Made by a program: the position numbers and the translations under genes
Notes under the pieces: generated by a model
What the model saw: the letters and a program-made list of their open reading frames with translations, nothing else
What the model was told of the DNA's origin: nothing
Database searches by the model: none
NCBI RefSeq assembly: GCF_042944905.1
Contig: NZ_CP168496.1
Span: 124,001 to 188,000 of the forward strand
DNA length: 64,000 bases
DNA from: Psychrobacillus sp042944905
Lineage (GTDB): Bacteria; Bacillota; Bacilli; Bacillales_A; Planococcaceae
Direction: 5' to 3'
Shown: positions 1 to 8,418 of the stretch, in pieces
How the letters are laid out: each line of letters starts with the position of its first letter
Position numbering within the stretch: position 1 is the stretch's first letter

Positions 1-1
1 G

Positions 2-79
2 AAAGCTGCAATACCGGCAATTTTGGAAGTAGAGAAACTAAAAGAAGGCTATAGTAAGACGAAATTTGTTCTTAAGTAG
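2..79 (+). CDS. C-terminal fragment of an upstream gene
   Basis: The reading frame is open from the window edge to a TAG at 77-79 and gives 25 residues ending in TKFVLK. A good terminator follows 8 bases later, which supports a real gene end. The fragment is too short to assign a family. The frame is supported only by the terminator position and the absence of stops. Confidence 0.6.
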   Translation, partial: KAAIPAILEVEKLKEGYSKTKFVLK

Positions 80-86
80 CAAAAAA

Positions 87-118
87 ATGCCACGACCCTA
101 GAAGGTTGTGGCATTTTT
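87..118 (+). terminator. Rho-independent terminator
   Basis: An 11-bp stem (87-97 with 104-114, one G-U pair) around a 6-base loop is followed by a T-run. It ends the gene whose tail lies at 2-79. Confidence 0.85.
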
Positions 119-189
119 GTATGAAGGCGTATGACTTATTGATCCAACGCGGTTTTCAGCGCAGGAAAATTGCTTGTTATAGTCTAACT

Positions 190-266
190 GGTTGCTTTTG
201 TAGAGAAATTGATTGCTCTCATAAAGGAAATCGTTGCTTTGAAGATCAATTTGGTTGCTTAAGTAG
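190..266 (-). repeat. Degenerate tandem repeat, 21-bp period (locus A)
   Basis: Units start at 190, 211, 232 and 253, exactly 21 bases apart, each beginning GGTTGCT-like. On the minus strand each unit reads GCAACC/GCAATC followed by an A/T-rich half. The same core is seen in repeats at 24.1 and 27.5 kb. A 21-bp period keeps reading frames open and produces a spurious repetitive peptide. Confidence 0.7.
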
Positions 267-384
267 TCTATTCTGTCTCTCTTAGCCATTTAATGTAAAA
301 AATCACTCGTTTTCTAGAGTGAACTTGCTATTTTTCACACTTTCCCGACTTTCAACATATTATTTTTACAAGAGGTGGTGAAAA

Positions 385-1206
385 ATGCGCGATGAAAAAG
401 GGCTCGTATACTACGATCCCTATGAAACGGAACAACAGGAATGGAAAAAACAACAAGGAAAAGAGCGAGCAAAGCAACTATTAACAATTTTCTCACCTAT
501 ATTCATTCTATTACTATGGGAGGTCTTTTCTCGAACAGGAATACTTGATATTCGATTTTTCCCTCCCCCTTCAGCGATACTATCCACATTTTTCGATTTG
601 GCAGCAAGTGGACTGTTATGGACCCATATTTCGGTATCTTTATATAGAATAGCTGCAGGATTTTTATTAGGCGTTATCCCAGGAGTAGTTATTGGGTTGC
701 TTATGGGTTTGTATGCGCCGATTCGACATTTTATTTCCCCTATTGTAATGGCTCTTATGCCAATACCTACTCTTGCTTTAATGCCAATTATAATTATTTT
801 CTTTGGGATTGGAGATTTCTCAAAAGTAGTCACAATCGCAGGTAGCGTATTTTTCCCAGTCGTTATTAATACAGTCGCAGGTGTAATGAATATAGAAAAG
901 GTGCATCTAGATGTTGCCAAAAATTATGGAGCAAGTCCAAAGGATTTTTTCTTTAAAATAGCTTTTCCGGGTGCACTTCCTGTCATGCTAGAAGGTATAC
1001 AGATGGGGCAGGCGATTGCATTACTCACAATTGTTGCTGCGGAAATGATGGGAGCTACTTCAGGAATTGGGTATTTAATCTGGACCTCTTATAAGGCATT
1101 TATGCTAAAAGAAATGTTTGTTGGTTTAGTGCTCATTTCATCTTTTGGTTTTCTATTCTCCCTCTTTTTACGTGGGTTGCAAAAGAAAATCGTCCCATGG
1201 AGGTGA
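385..1206 (+). CDS. ABC transporter permease, NitT/TauT (SsuC-like) family
   Basis: This is the inner-membrane channel subunit of a sulfonate/nitrate/pyrimidine-type importer. The 273 residues have about six membrane helices. Near residues 180-215 lies the cytoplasmic EAA-like loop (GASPKDFFFKIAFPGALP) that docks the ATPase. The hydrophilic N-terminus of about 30 residues is usual for the family. The ATG has AGAGGTGG at a good distance. The ATPase starts 5 bases after the stop and the binding lipoprotein follows, so the three form one operon. The family is certain. The substrate cannot be read from the sequence: alkanesulfonate, taurine, thiamine precursor and pyrimidine all remain possible. 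Confidence 0.9.
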   Translation: MRDEKGLVYYDPYETEQQEWKKQQGKERAKQLLTIFSPIFILLLWEVFSRTGILDIRFFPPPSAILSTFFDLAASGLLWTHISVSLYRIAAGFLLGVIPGVVIGLLMGLYAPIRHFISPIVMALMPIPTLALMPIIIIFFGIGDFSKVVTIAGSVFFPVVINTVAGVMNIEKVHLDVAKNYGASPKDFFFKIAFPGALPVMLEGIQMGQAIALLTIVAAEMMGATSGIGYLIWTSYKAFMLKEMFVGLVLISSFGFLFSLFLRGLQKKIVPWR

Positions 1207-1210
1207 ATAA

Positions 1211-1990
1211 ATGAGTGAAAATATAAAAATCTCTGTAGAAGATTTAACAAAAATATTTTATAAAAAAAATAACAGTGTCACAGCAGTTAAAAATGTGTCA
1301 TTGCAAATTGAAGAGGGAGAATTTGTCTGCTTAGTAGGCCCAAGTGGTTGTGGAAAAACAACCTTACTGCGGATATTGGCAGGCTTAGAGTTACCAAGTT
1401 CAGGTACATTTACAATCGACTCCGATTCTGACGAAAGACCTCTACAATCAATGGTATTCCAAGAAAAAGGGGTTATTCCTTGGTTAACGGTAGAGCAAAA
1501 CGTTGCATTTGGGCTTAATATGCAACATTTACCAAAGGAATTTGTTCGGAAGCAAACGGAGTATTTTTTGCAAAAGGTAGGTTTAAGTAAGTTCTCGAAA
1601 CTCTATCCAAAAGAGCTTTCAGGAGGAATGAAACAACGAATTAGCATTGCGCGAGCATTTGCGAATGACCCAGAAATTTTGCTCATGGATGAGCCTTTTG
1701 CAGCGTTAGATGAACAAAATAAATTCATTTTGCAGGAAGAACTGCTTTCTATTTGGTCTGAGACAAAGAAGACGGTGTTGTTTATTACGCATAGCATCGA
1801 TGAAGCATTGCTACTAAGTGATCGTATTATTTTAATGAGCGCACACCCAGGAGAAATAATAAAAGAGATTACTGTACCGATTCCAAGACCTAGAACGATG
1901 GAACAAGTGCGGGCAAATGTGGAGATGGCAGAGCAATTCATTGCTATCTGGAATCATTTACAACAAGAAGTACAACGCTCAAGGAGATAA
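1211..1990 (+). CDS. ABC transporter ATPase, NitT/TauT (SsuB-like) family
   Basis: This subunit energises the importer. The 259 residues carry Walker A GPSGCGKTT (about 43-51), the signature LSGGMKQR, Walker B ILLMDEP, a D-loop (ALDE) and the switch histidine in FITHSIDEA. All catalytic motifs are intact. The Q-loop reads MVFQEKGVIPWLTV, typical of SsuB/TauB. It lies 5 bases after the permease and 12 bases before the binding-protein start, so co-translation is likely. Confidence 0.93.
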   Translation: MSENIKISVEDLTKIFYKKNNSVTAVKNVSLQIEEGEFVCLVGPSGCGKTTLLRILAGLELPSSGTFTIDSDSDERPLQSMVFQEKGVIPWLTVEQNVAFGLNMQHLPKEFVRKQTEYFLQKVGLSKFSKLYPKELSGGMKQRISIARAFANDPEILLMDEPFAALDEQNKFILQEELLSIWSETKKTVLFITHSIDEALLLSDRIILMSAHPGEIIKEITVPIPRPRTMEQVRANVEMAEQFIAIWNHLQQEVQRSRR

Positions 1991-2002
1991 GGGAGGAAAT
2001 AT

Positions 2003-3088
2003 GTGAAGAAACGTTGGTTGGTATTACTCGCATCCATTGTTCTTGTATTAGGTGCGTGTTCTTCCAAAGAAAAGGTAAGTACAAATGGGGTTGATGATGA
2101 AGTAAATAAAAACAATCCATCCGGAGATTTGGCTCCACTTGAAAAGAAAGAAAAGGTTGTTATCGCAGAGGATGGAGCAGCATCTGGAGCAGGTTTTTAT
2201 ATTGCAAAAGAAAAAGGATACTTTGCGGACTACAATATTGAAGTAGAATTTGCGCAGTTTGGAAATAGTGATGAAATGCTACCAGCCCTCGCGTCTGGTG
2301 ATGTTGATATCGCAGGAGGGGTGTCGACAGCGTCGTTCTTTAACGCAATTGCACAGGGAATAGACGTGAAGATTATTGCAGATAAAGGGCATAATGTACC
2401 TGGGAAATCCTATTTTTCATTTGTCATTGGCAATCAAATGAAAGACAAAATTAAAGAATATAAAGACTTTAAAGGCAAACGTATCGCAGTTTCTTCTAAA
2501 AACTCAATTGATGAATACATTTACTGGGAAATGCTAAAACATGCTGGACTTACAAATGAGGATGTAGAGTTTGTTTTGCTTGGAGATTTCGGAAGTATGT
2601 TGGGTGCAATTGAAAATGGTTCAGTTGATGCAGCACTTCAAATTGAACCTTTGATTGCAAAGGGAATAGAAAATGGATTTCATGTTCGCTTTGGAGATAC
2701 GACCGATTATGCTCCAGAATCACAAATTGCAATGGTACTTGGATCACCTAAATTTATGAATGATGAAAAAAATGTATCATTGCGTTTTATGGCTGCATAT
2801 TTAAAAGGAGTACGCGACTATAATGACGCGTTCGTTAAAGGAGAAGGAAAAGCAGAAGTAATTGACATTATGACGAAGTACACAGCCTTAAAAGATCCAG
2901 TATTATGGGAAAAGGTATTTGTAACTGGCCTTGATCCAGATGGAAAAATGTTTTTAGACGATGTAGTAAAACAGTATGATGCGTATAAAGCAAACGGCGC
3001 AATCAGTGGGGACGTAGACTTCGACAAGGCAGTTGATACGTCAATTACAGAAAAAGCGGTAAAGATTTTAGGGAAATATAAGAAATAA
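2003..3088 (+). CDS. ABC substrate-binding lipoprotein, NMT1/THI5-like (NitT/TauT)
   Basis: This is the extracytoplasmic receptor of the importer, anchored by a lipidated cysteine. A basic N-terminus and hydrophobic stretch lead to the lipobox LGAC with Cys19. The mature protein then has a charged linker and the periplasmic-binding type-2 fold, with GFYIAKEKGYFADYNIEVEF and later LASGDVDIAGG. The start is GTG at 2003: the ATG two bases earlier runs straight into TGA, and GGGAGG lies at the right distance. It closes the operon and is followed by a terminator. The ligand is not identifiable. Acidic GDTTDY and aromatic residues fit a small nitrogen- or sulfur-containing organic molecule, but this is inference. 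Confidence 0.9.
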   Translation: MKKRWLVLLASIVLVLGACSSKEKVSTNGVDDEVNKNNPSGDLAPLEKKEKVVIAEDGAASGAGFYIAKEKGYFADYNIEVEFAQFGNSDEMLPALASGDVDIAGGVSTASFFNAIAQGIDVKIIADKGHNVPGKSYFSFVIGNQMKDKIKEYKDFKGKRIAVSSKNSIDEYIYWEMLKHAGLTNEDVEFVLLGDFGSMLGAIENGSVDAALQIEPLIAKGIENGFHVRFGDTTDYAPESQIAMVLGSPKFMNDEKNVSLRFMAAYLKGVRDYNDAFVKGEGKAEVIDIMTKYTALKDPVLWEKVFVTGLDPDGKMFLDDVVKQYDAYKANGAISGDVDFDKAVDTSITEKAVKILGKYKK

Positions 3089-3117
3089 ACGTCCAATAAA
3101 CATTGGGCGTTTTTTTA
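3089..3117 (+). terminator. Terminator of the ABC operon
   Basis: A 9-bp stem (3089-3097 with 3102-3110, one G-U pair) with a 4-base loop is followed by T8. It starts immediately after the binding-protein stop. Confidence 0.88.
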
Positions 3118-3174
3118 TAAAACGTACATTATAGGATACAATGGAAAGATTGAATGGTAAAAGAGGTGCATAGG

Positions 3175-3621
3175 ATGGTAAGTGTTTTAGTAGATGCAGA
3201 TGGATGTCCAGTAGTAGACAAAACTATAAAAATAGCGCAACATTTTGGATTAAAAGTAACATTGCTATGTGATACTGCTCATTATATGCAAAGAGAAGGT
3301 GCAGAAACGATCATGGTATCAAAAGGTGCAGATGCGGTCGATTTTGTATTAGTAAATAAAGTGAATAAAGGAGATGTCGTTGTTACGCAAGATTACGGGC
3401 TTGCTGCGATGGTGTTAGCGAAACAAGGATTTGCAATCGATCAGAATGGACGTTGGTATACTCCCGAAAATATTGATCAGCTCTTGAATAGCCGTCATAT
3501 TTCTAAGAAAATCCGACAAGCTGGAGGTCGCTTAAAAGGTCCTAGAAAGCGTCAAAAAGAAGATGATGAAAAGTTTGAAATGCATTTTCACAGGCTATGT
3601 GAGCATGCGTTAAAAAACTGA
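3175..3621 (+). CDS. yqxD: UPF0178 (YaiI/YqxD) family protein
   Basis: The 148-residue protein belongs to a NYN/PIN-like domain family of unknown activity. It opens with the diagnostic VLVDADGCPVV and later has VVTQDYGLAAMVL, the acidic residues expected of a PIN-like metal site. I chose the ATG at 3175 because AGAGGTG lies 6-7 bases upstream and the family starts just before the VDADGCP motif. An in-frame ATG at 3154 would add seven residues without a better ribosome site. The C-terminus is basic (RLKGPRKRQKEDDE). It converges on the next gene with a 2-base gap and no visible terminator. Its function in Bacillus is not established. Confidence 0.85.
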   Translation: MVSVLVDADGCPVVDKTIKIAQHFGLKVTLLCDTAHYMQREGAETIMVSKGADAVDFVLVNKVNKGDVVVTQDYGLAAMVLAKQGFAIDQNGRWYTPENIDQLLNSRHISKKIRQAGGRLKGPRKRQKEDDEKFEMHFHRLCEHALKN

Positions 3622-3623
3622 AG

Positions 3624-4493
3624 TCACTTTTCAAATTCAGTGCGTACGCTAATTCCCATAAATGGGTTATTCGTAAACGCTCCATTTGCTTTTAAGTTTA
3701 GTGCTTTTTTCATTTCTATCTCGTTATTGATAGAATAAAGGTAAATCTGAAAACCATTTAGTTGAACCTCTTGAATAAAATTGTTATCAACAGAGCCTAT
3801 ATTAACTCCAATACCACTTGCAAAATTACTTAACCGATTATAGTGTTGGACCGTAAGAGTAGCTTCCTCTTTGAAATGGAATAACTGGATAAGAGGAAGC
3901 TTCGGCTCTAGTTGATGCAGCCTTGTTAAACTATCCTCATTAAATGACTCAATAATAACTTTCGGAAGTTCCCCATTTGCACGTATTAAATTGTATTGAA
4001 TTAGCAAAGAGACTAGTTTTTCTTCCATTTTCTTATATATTTTAGGAGACTTCATTTCGATATAATAATTCACATCGTTTCCGAAATGTGAAAATATTTC
4101 CTGTAGTGTAGGTACTTTCAAATCTTCAAATTCTTTATTAGCTAAACCAGGATTTGCACTGTTATACCATCTACCTGCATTTAATCGTTTCAATTCTTCT
4201 AGTGTATATTCGATTACAAAGCCAACCCCATCGGTTGTACGATCTACTTTTTCATCATGCATCGCAACTAATACGCCATCTTTTGTCATTTGTAAATCAA
4301 TTTCAATATAATCAGCATACGCCTGTTGTGCAATTTCATATGCAGAAATCGTGTGCTCGGGGGCATATGCAGAAGCTCCACGATGCGCGATTATTAAGAA
4401 ATCCTCGGAGGTAATAGGCTCTAAACTTTTTTTATTATTTTCACATCCCACAACTAATAGTAAAACCGTTAGTAAACTGATTATTTTTCGCAA
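3624..4493 (-). CDS. Glycerophosphodiester phosphodiesterase, lipoprotein
   Basis: It hydrolyses glycerophosphodiesters to glycerol-3-phosphate and an alcohol. The 289-residue protein starts with a lipoprotein signal (LLLVVGC, Cys17) and so should be anchored outside the membrane. The GDPD domain shows IIAHRGASAYAPEHT, the metal-site pair EIDLQMTKDG and the catalytic histidine in VAMHDEKVDRTTDG, and later YIEMKSPK. The core residues are intact. A TIM barrel spans most of the mature protein. It likely scavenges lipid headgroups or acts on teichoic-acid-derived diesters. It converges with the UPF0178 gene and probably has its own promoter in the 248-base gap before trhO. Confidence 0.9.
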   Translation of the reverse strand: MRKIISLLTVLLLVVGCENNKKSLEPITSEDFLIIAHRGASAYAPEHTISAYEIAQQAYADYIEIDLQMTKDGVLVAMHDEKVDRTTDGVGFVIEYTLEELKRLNAGRWYNSANPGLANKEFEDLKVPTLQEIFSHFGNDVNYYIEMKSPKIYKKMEEKLVSLLIQYNLIRANGELPKVIIESFNEDSLTRLHQLEPKLPLIQLFHFKEEATLTVQHYNRLSNFASGIGVNIGSVDNNFIQEVQLNGFQIYLYSINNEIEMKKALNLKANGAFTNNPFMGISVRTEFEK

Positions 4494-4741
4494 AAGAAAC
4501 TCCTTCCAAGAAAAGGTGTTAAAAAACAGGTTACTTTACCATTAATCTTTCAGCATATGTTAGGACAGTTGCAAAAAATGCATGGTGTTAAATTTATGCA
4601 AATGTAGTATAGGTCCAAACAATTTCTTTAGATATTTTGTCCGTTTTTTGATAATAAAAAGAAAACTATCTATTTAACAAATGCCAACATTTTTGATATA
4701 TTAAAACGAATGGACAAAATTTCATAAAGGTGGAGTAAAAA

Positions 4742-5698
4742 ATGGAAACACATGCATACAGAGTATTACTTTACTATAAATATGTCCCGATTGAAGATCC
4801 AGTAACATTTGCACAAGAACATCTAGCAGCTTGTAAAGAAATTGGGTTAAAAGGGCGTATTTTAGTATCAAACGAAGGAATGAACGGTACATGCTCGGGA
4901 ACAATTGAACAAACCGACGCATACATGGACATGATGAAGGCGGACGTTCGCTTCGCAGACATGGTGTATAAAATAGATGAAACAGAGGGGCACGCATTCA
5001 AAAAAATGCATGTTCGCCCAAAGCAAGAGATTGTGCATTTAGGATTAGAAGAAGATATTAATCCAAATGAATTAACAGGGAAATACCTTTCTCCAAAAGA
5101 ATTTTTTGAACAAATGCAAGCAGAGGATACGATTGTAATCGATGCTCGTAATGATTATGAATTCGACTTAGGGCATTTCCGCGGGGCAATTCGTCCAGAT
5201 ATCCGCAACTTCCGCGATTTACCTGAATGGATGCTTGAAAATAAAGAAATGTTCGAAGGTAAAAAAGTACTAACGTATTGTACAGGTGGAATTCGATGCG
5301 AAAAATTCTCGGGCTGGTTAGTACGTGAAGGCTTTGAAGATGTAGCTCAATTACACGGTGGTATCGCAACTTATGGGAAAGACCCAGAAGTACGCGGGCA
5401 ATTATGGGACGGCCAAATGTACGTATTCGACGAACGTATCGCGGTTCCAATCAACCAAGTGGAGCATGTCATTGTAGGAAAAGATCATTTCACTGGAGAG
5501 CCATGTGAGCGTTATGTAAACTGTGCAAACCCTGATTGTAATGACAAAATTCTATGCTCAGAAGAAAATGAACACAAATATTTACGCAGCTGTTCACATG
5601 AATGCCGCGTGGACCCACTCAACCGCTACGTGGTGGAACATAACTTATCCGAAGAAGAAGTAGAAGCAAGACTAACTGCTATTAAAGAAACAGTATAA
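4742..5698 (+). CDS. trhO: tRNA uridine(34) hydroxylase TrhO (rhodanese-like)
   Basis: TrhO catalyses oxygen-dependent formation of 5-hydroxyuridine at tRNA position 34, a step towards (c)mo5U in wobble decoding. The 318 residues have an N-terminal ferredoxin-like domain with GRILVSNEGMNGT. The central rhodanese domain begins at about residue 120 (VIDARNDYEFDLGHF). The active-site loop is YCTGGIRCEKFSG with the conserved Cys. The C-terminal cysteine cluster (CANPDCNDKILC, CSHECR) probably binds zinc. Length and order match the family (B. subtilis YbfQ). AAAGGTGG precedes the ATG. It is monocistronic, with a terminator just downstream. Confidence 0.92.
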   Translation: METHAYRVLLYYKYVPIEDPVTFAQEHLAACKEIGLKGRILVSNEGMNGTCSGTIEQTDAYMDMMKADVRFADMVYKIDETEGHAFKKMHVRPKQEIVHLGLEEDINPNELTGKYLSPKEFFEQMQAEDTIVIDARNDYEFDLGHFRGAIRPDIRNFRDLPEWMLENKEMFEGKKVLTYCTGGIRCEKFSGWLVREGFEDVAQLHGGIATYGKDPEVRGQLWDGQMYVFDERIAVPINQVEHVIVGKDHFTGEPCERYVNCANPDCNDKILCSEENEHKYLRSCSHECRVDPLNRYVVEHNLSEEEVEARLTAIKETV

Positions 5699-5710
5699 AA
5701 AAACTATCCC

Positions 5711-5750
5711 AATCCCACACTAATCTTGAATTAGTGTGGGATTACTTTAT
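5711..5750 (+). terminator. Terminator of trhO
   Basis: A 13-bp perfect stem (5711-5723 with 5731-5743) with a 7-base loop is followed by a T-rich tail. Confidence 0.85.
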
Positions 5751-5795
5751 TACAGAACTGTTACTGGTGCCTGGCACCAGTAACAATTCTGTAAT
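5749..5795. repeat. 47-bp near-perfect palindrome (REP-like hairpin)
   Basis: Two 23-base arms with one mismatch surround a central T. The centre reads CTGGTGCCTGGCACCAG. It lies in the leader of the GNAT gene. Related GGTRCCAGT hairpins occur at 16007-16044 and 20953-20983. It may be a REP-type element or a transcript-end structure. Confidence 0.75.
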
Positions 5796-5886
5796 AATTG
5801 CTTTAAGGTATTTAGAGGGAAATTGCTTACATATATTGAATTATAGTAAAGAGTTCGTTTTTAAAAATAGAATGGGGGAAACGTAT

Positions 5887-6333
5887 ATGGCAATCGAAGT
5901 GAAGAAAATTTCAGATTTGAAAGAAGTCGACGTAACCAAACTAATTCAAGAAAGCGAAAAAGAGGGGTACCGATTCGTATCCAGGTTAGCAAGTGAATAT
6001 GAAGATGGTACAAACAGATTTAGTGAACAAGGAGAAGCTCTTTATGGGGTATGGGATGACCGAGAATTAGTAGCTATTGGTGGATTAAATCAAAATATAA
6101 ATGGTGCTCGGGAACAATCTGCTCGTCTATATCGTTTTTATACTTTACCAGAACATCGTAGAAAAGGTATCGGAAGCGAACTATGCAAAGTTATATCCGC
6201 AGACGCGAAAGGTCAGTTTAAAGAAATTACAACGAAAACGGAGTCTGCAAAAGCAGATGCTTTTTATCGTGCGAATGGATTTGTATTTGAGGAACGATCA
6301 CCTGATACTACCCATGTAATGAGTTTAGAATAG
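5887..6333 (+). CDS. GNAT family N-acetyltransferase
   Basis: This is a 148-residue acetyl-CoA-dependent acyltransferase with an unknown acceptor. The GNAT core shows LYRFYTLPEHRRKGIGSELC, in which RRKGIGS is the acetyl-CoA pyrophosphate loop. Motif B follows as AFYRANGFVFEE. The frame is open 51 codons further upstream, but that part covers the terminator and palindrome of the intergenic gap. The ATG at 5887 has a GGGGGAA ribosome site and is the credible start. It is followed 16 bases later by dsdA and is probably co-transcribed with it. Confidence 0.85.
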   Translation: MAIEVKKISDLKEVDVTKLIQESEKEGYRFVSRLASEYEDGTNRFSEQGEALYGVWDDRELVAIGGLNQNINGAREQSARLYRFYTLPEHRRKGIGSELCKVISADAKGQFKEITTKTESAKADAFYRANGFVFEERSPDTTHVMSLE

Positions 6334-6349
6334 AAAGGGAATAACATAA

Positions 6350-7654
6350 ATGAACGATCCGCAACTAGTAGAGAAATTTCCTTTAATAAAAAACATGCAA
6401 CATACAGAAGAAGTTATTTGGATTAATCCGAATCTAATAAACACCGAAGAAGCACTAAAAAATCTAACTGTGACAAGTGAAATGGTGCAAGATGCAAGTG
6501 ATCGCTTAGATAGGTTTGCTTCCTATTTACAAATCGCTTTCCCGGAAACAGCAAAAACGAATGGCATAATCGAATCTCCACTTGTGGCTATTCCAACGAT
6601 GTCATCTGCCATAAAGGACTTATTTCAAACCGATTTCGATGGAGAGCTTTTATTAAAATGTGACAATGCTTTACCGATTTCTGGTTCGATTAAAGCAAGA
6701 GGTGGCATTTATGAAGTGCTGAAAATTGCGGAGACGCTTGCGATTCGTGAAGGTTTATTAACGCAAACAGATGATTATGCGATTCTTGCAAATGAAGAAC
6801 TAAAACAGTTTTTCTCCGGCTATTCGATTGCGGTAGGATCAACTGGAAACTTAGGCTTAAGTATTGGCATAATGAGTGCAAAGCTTGGATTTTGTGTGAC
6901 CGTGCATATGTCGAGTGACGCCAAGCAATGGAAAAAAGATATGCTGCGTGCAAAAGGGGTAGAAGTAATTGAATACGCAGCGGATTATAGTAAGGCAGTT
7001 GAACAAGGTAGAAAACAAGCCGAAAACGATCCAACATGCTTTTTTATCGATGATGAGAACTCCATTGATTTATTTGTCGGTTATGCAGTTGCGGCCAGTA
7101 GACTAAAAAAACAACTGGAGCAGCTAGGGAAAAAAGTAGATGAAAACAATCCATTGTATGTTTATTTACCTTGCGGAGTTGGTGGAGGTCCGGGTGGTGT
7201 TGCGTTTGGCTTGAAGCTACTATTTGGAGATCACGTCCAATGCTTTTTCGCAGAACCAACGCACTCGCCTTGCATGCTACTAGGTTTGATGACAGGTTTA
7301 CATGAAAAAATTGCAGTAAGTGATATCGGGTTGGACAATAAAACAGATGCCGACGGGCTTGCAGTTGGAAGACCATCTGGATTTGTGGGCAAAACATTAG
7401 AACAGTTAATAAACGGGAGCTACACAATAAGTGATGAAACGATGTATCGATTACTGGCACTTTTAGTAGATACGGAGAAAATTCAGCTAGAACCATCTGC
7501 TCTTGCTGGAATGACTGGTCCTATTCATCTAGCAAAGCAAGGAGCTAACTTACAGAATGCCACGCATATTGTATGGGCAACTGGTGGAAGCATGGTTCCT
7601 GATAATGAAAAGGTAGCCTATTATGAAAAAGGAAGAAGATATCTTAACTTTTAG
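6350..7654 (+). CDS. dsdA: D-serine dehydratase (D-serine ammonia-lyase)
   Basis: This PLP enzyme converts D-serine to pyruvate and ammonia, giving detoxification and nitrogen supply. The 434 residues match DsdA length. The PLP lysine lies in PISGSIKARGGIYEVL. The cofactor phosphate loop is GSTGNLGLSIG, and PCGVGGGPGGVAFGLK is the second glycine-rich element typical of DsdA rather than of threonine dehydratases. AAAGGGA precedes the ATG. The last 11 bases overlap the tail of the convergent small gene. No D-serine transporter or DsdC-type regulator is adjacent. Confidence 0.93.
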   Translation: MNDPQLVEKFPLIKNMQHTEEVIWINPNLINTEEALKNLTVTSEMVQDASDRLDRFASYLQIAFPETAKTNGIIESPLVAIPTMSSAIKDLFQTDFDGELLLKCDNALPISGSIKARGGIYEVLKIAETLAIREGLLTQTDDYAILANEELKQFFSGYSIAVGSTGNLGLSIGIMSAKLGFCVTVHMSSDAKQWKKDMLRAKGVEVIEYAADYSKAVEQGRKQAENDPTCFFIDDENSIDLFVGYAVAASRLKKQLEQLGKKVDENNPLYVYLPCGVGGGPGGVAFGLKLLFGDHVQCFFAEPTHSPCMLLGLMTGLHEKIAVSDIGLDNKTDADGLAVGRPSGFVGKTLEQLINGSYTISDETMYRLLALLVDTEKIQLEPSALAGMTGPIHLAKQGANLQNATHIVWATGGSMVPDNEKVAYYEKGRRYLNF

Positions 7655-7847
7655 ATTCATCTTTCGTTTCTTCTAACAGTGCATGCTTCTTTTCTATTAG
7701 TAAAAATGCTTCATTTTCAAGTTTCATCATTTCGATATCTAACTTTTTCTGTTTTACTTGATATTCTTTTGCCATAGCATATCCTGCAAGACCAAGTGAT
7801 CCTAATATGACAATGGGGAAAATGGAAAAAATAAGTATATCAACCAT
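7644..7847 (-). CDS. Small membrane protein with coiled-coil tail
   Basis: The 67-residue protein has one N-terminal membrane helix (about residues 3-25, FSIFPIVILGSLGLAGYAM) followed by a charged, probably coiled-coil region rich in K/E. I chose the ATG at 7847 because GAGGTGATATCC lies just upstream. A 19-codon extension lacks a ribosome site. It resembles small accessory proteins found next to PspC- or YtrA-type regulators, but I do not recognise the family. Its 3' end overlaps dsdA by 11 bases. The YtrA-type regulator diverges from it. Confidence 0.6.
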   Translation of the reverse strand: MVDILIFSIFPIVILGSLGLAGYAMAKEYQVKQKKLDIEMMKLENEAFLLIEKKHALLEETKDESKS

Positions 7848-7917
7848 GGATATCACCTCCTCATTTGGTATTTCTAGTATACCAAATGTGAAATGACAAA
7901 ACATATTGTTTTATCAA

Positions 7918-7955
7918 AGTCTACTTTCTTCGGAGAGTAGGCTTTTATTTTTCAT
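7918..7955 (+). terminator. Hairpin with T-rich tail before the YtrA-type regulator
   Basis: An imperfect stem (CTACTTTC with GAGAGTAG) around TTCG is followed by a T-rich tail on the plus strand. No plus-strand gene ends directly before it, so it may stop dsdA read-through or act as an attenuator. Confidence 0.45.
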
Positions 7956-7967
7956 AAATTGCTCTAT

Positions 7968-8008
7968 TCTATGTAGAACAAACGTGTTACACTATATGTA
8001 GAACAAAA
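7968..8008 (+). promoter_or_regulatory. Direct repeat upstream of YtrA-type regulator, candidate operator
   Basis: ATGTAGAACAAA occurs at 7971-7982 and again at 7997-8008, 26 bases apart, directly before the regulator gene. A -10-like TACACT (7988-7993) lies between the copies. YtrA-type GntR regulators usually repress their own operon, so autoregulation is likely. Confidence 0.5.
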
Positions 8009-8028
8009 ATGTAGGGAGAGATGACGAA

Positions 8029-8418
8029 ATGTTTATTGAAATAAAAGCTAATTCGGTTGTCCCTATCTACTTACAGCTAGCACAACAACTAATTGAAGGT
8101 ATCGCTCGAGGCGACCTAAAACCTGGTGAATCTTTACCATCTGTTCGAGCATTTGCTGCAGATCTTGGGATGAATATGCATACGGTGAATAAAGCATATC
8201 ATTATCTAGAGGAAAAAGAGTTCATACAAATTGTCGCCAAATCCGGCGTTATAATACAACCAAACGGAATACCGAAAGCATCTGCCAAGCAAAAACAGCA
8301 AATAGCAGATCAAATAAGACCACTATTAGCAGAGGGGTTAGTATTAAAGCTTTCCGAAGAAGAGATGGCAGAAATGGTTCACGAGCTCGTTCGAAACATT
8401 AAGGAGGGGGAAAAATGA
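8029..8418 (+). CDS. GntR family regulator, YtrA subfamily
   Basis: This is a 129-residue repressor. The N-terminal winged helix-turn-helix reads PIYLQLAQQLIEGIARGDLKPGESLPSVR-like in position and sequence (about residues 12-70), followed by a short C-terminal dimerisation segment of about 50 residues. That short tail is the mark of the YtrA subfamily. The ribosome site is AGGGAGA. It overlaps the next gene by 4 bases (ATGA), so the two are translationally coupled. The paired membrane protein is probably its target operon partner. Confidence 0.88.
   Translation: MFIEIKANSVVPIYLQLAQQLIEGIARGDLKPGESLPSVRAFAADLGMNMHTVNKAYHYLEEKEFIQIVAKSGVIIQPNGIPKASAKQKQQIADQIRPLLAEGLVLKLSEEEMAEMVHELVRNIKEGEK

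Larger units (their letters stand above)
80..384. other. Intergenic gap with terminator, 21-bp repeats and ABC operon leader
   Basis: There is no supported gene in this 305-base gap. The minus-strand reading frame across it is only the translation of the 21-bp repeats. Just before the ABC operon, TCACTC (303-308) and GAGTGA (317-322) form a small dyad that could be an operator or leader hairpin. TATTAT at 358-363 could be a weak -10 element. The ribosome binding site AGAGGTGG precedes the ATG at 385. Confidence 0.5.

Noticed and set aside
98..289. Minus-strand reading frame with repetitive SNQ/LYKS peptide
   Set aside because: It is the translation of the terminator and the 21-bp repeats; no ribosome site and no conserved domain.
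420..920. Long minus-strand frame opposite the ABC permease
   Set aside because: It is an antisense shadow of the well-supported permease gene, with no domain match.
5734..5886. N-terminal extension of the GNAT protein to 5734
   Set aside because: The extension covers the trhO terminator tail and a palindrome; the ATG at 5887 has the ribosome site and matches GNAT length.
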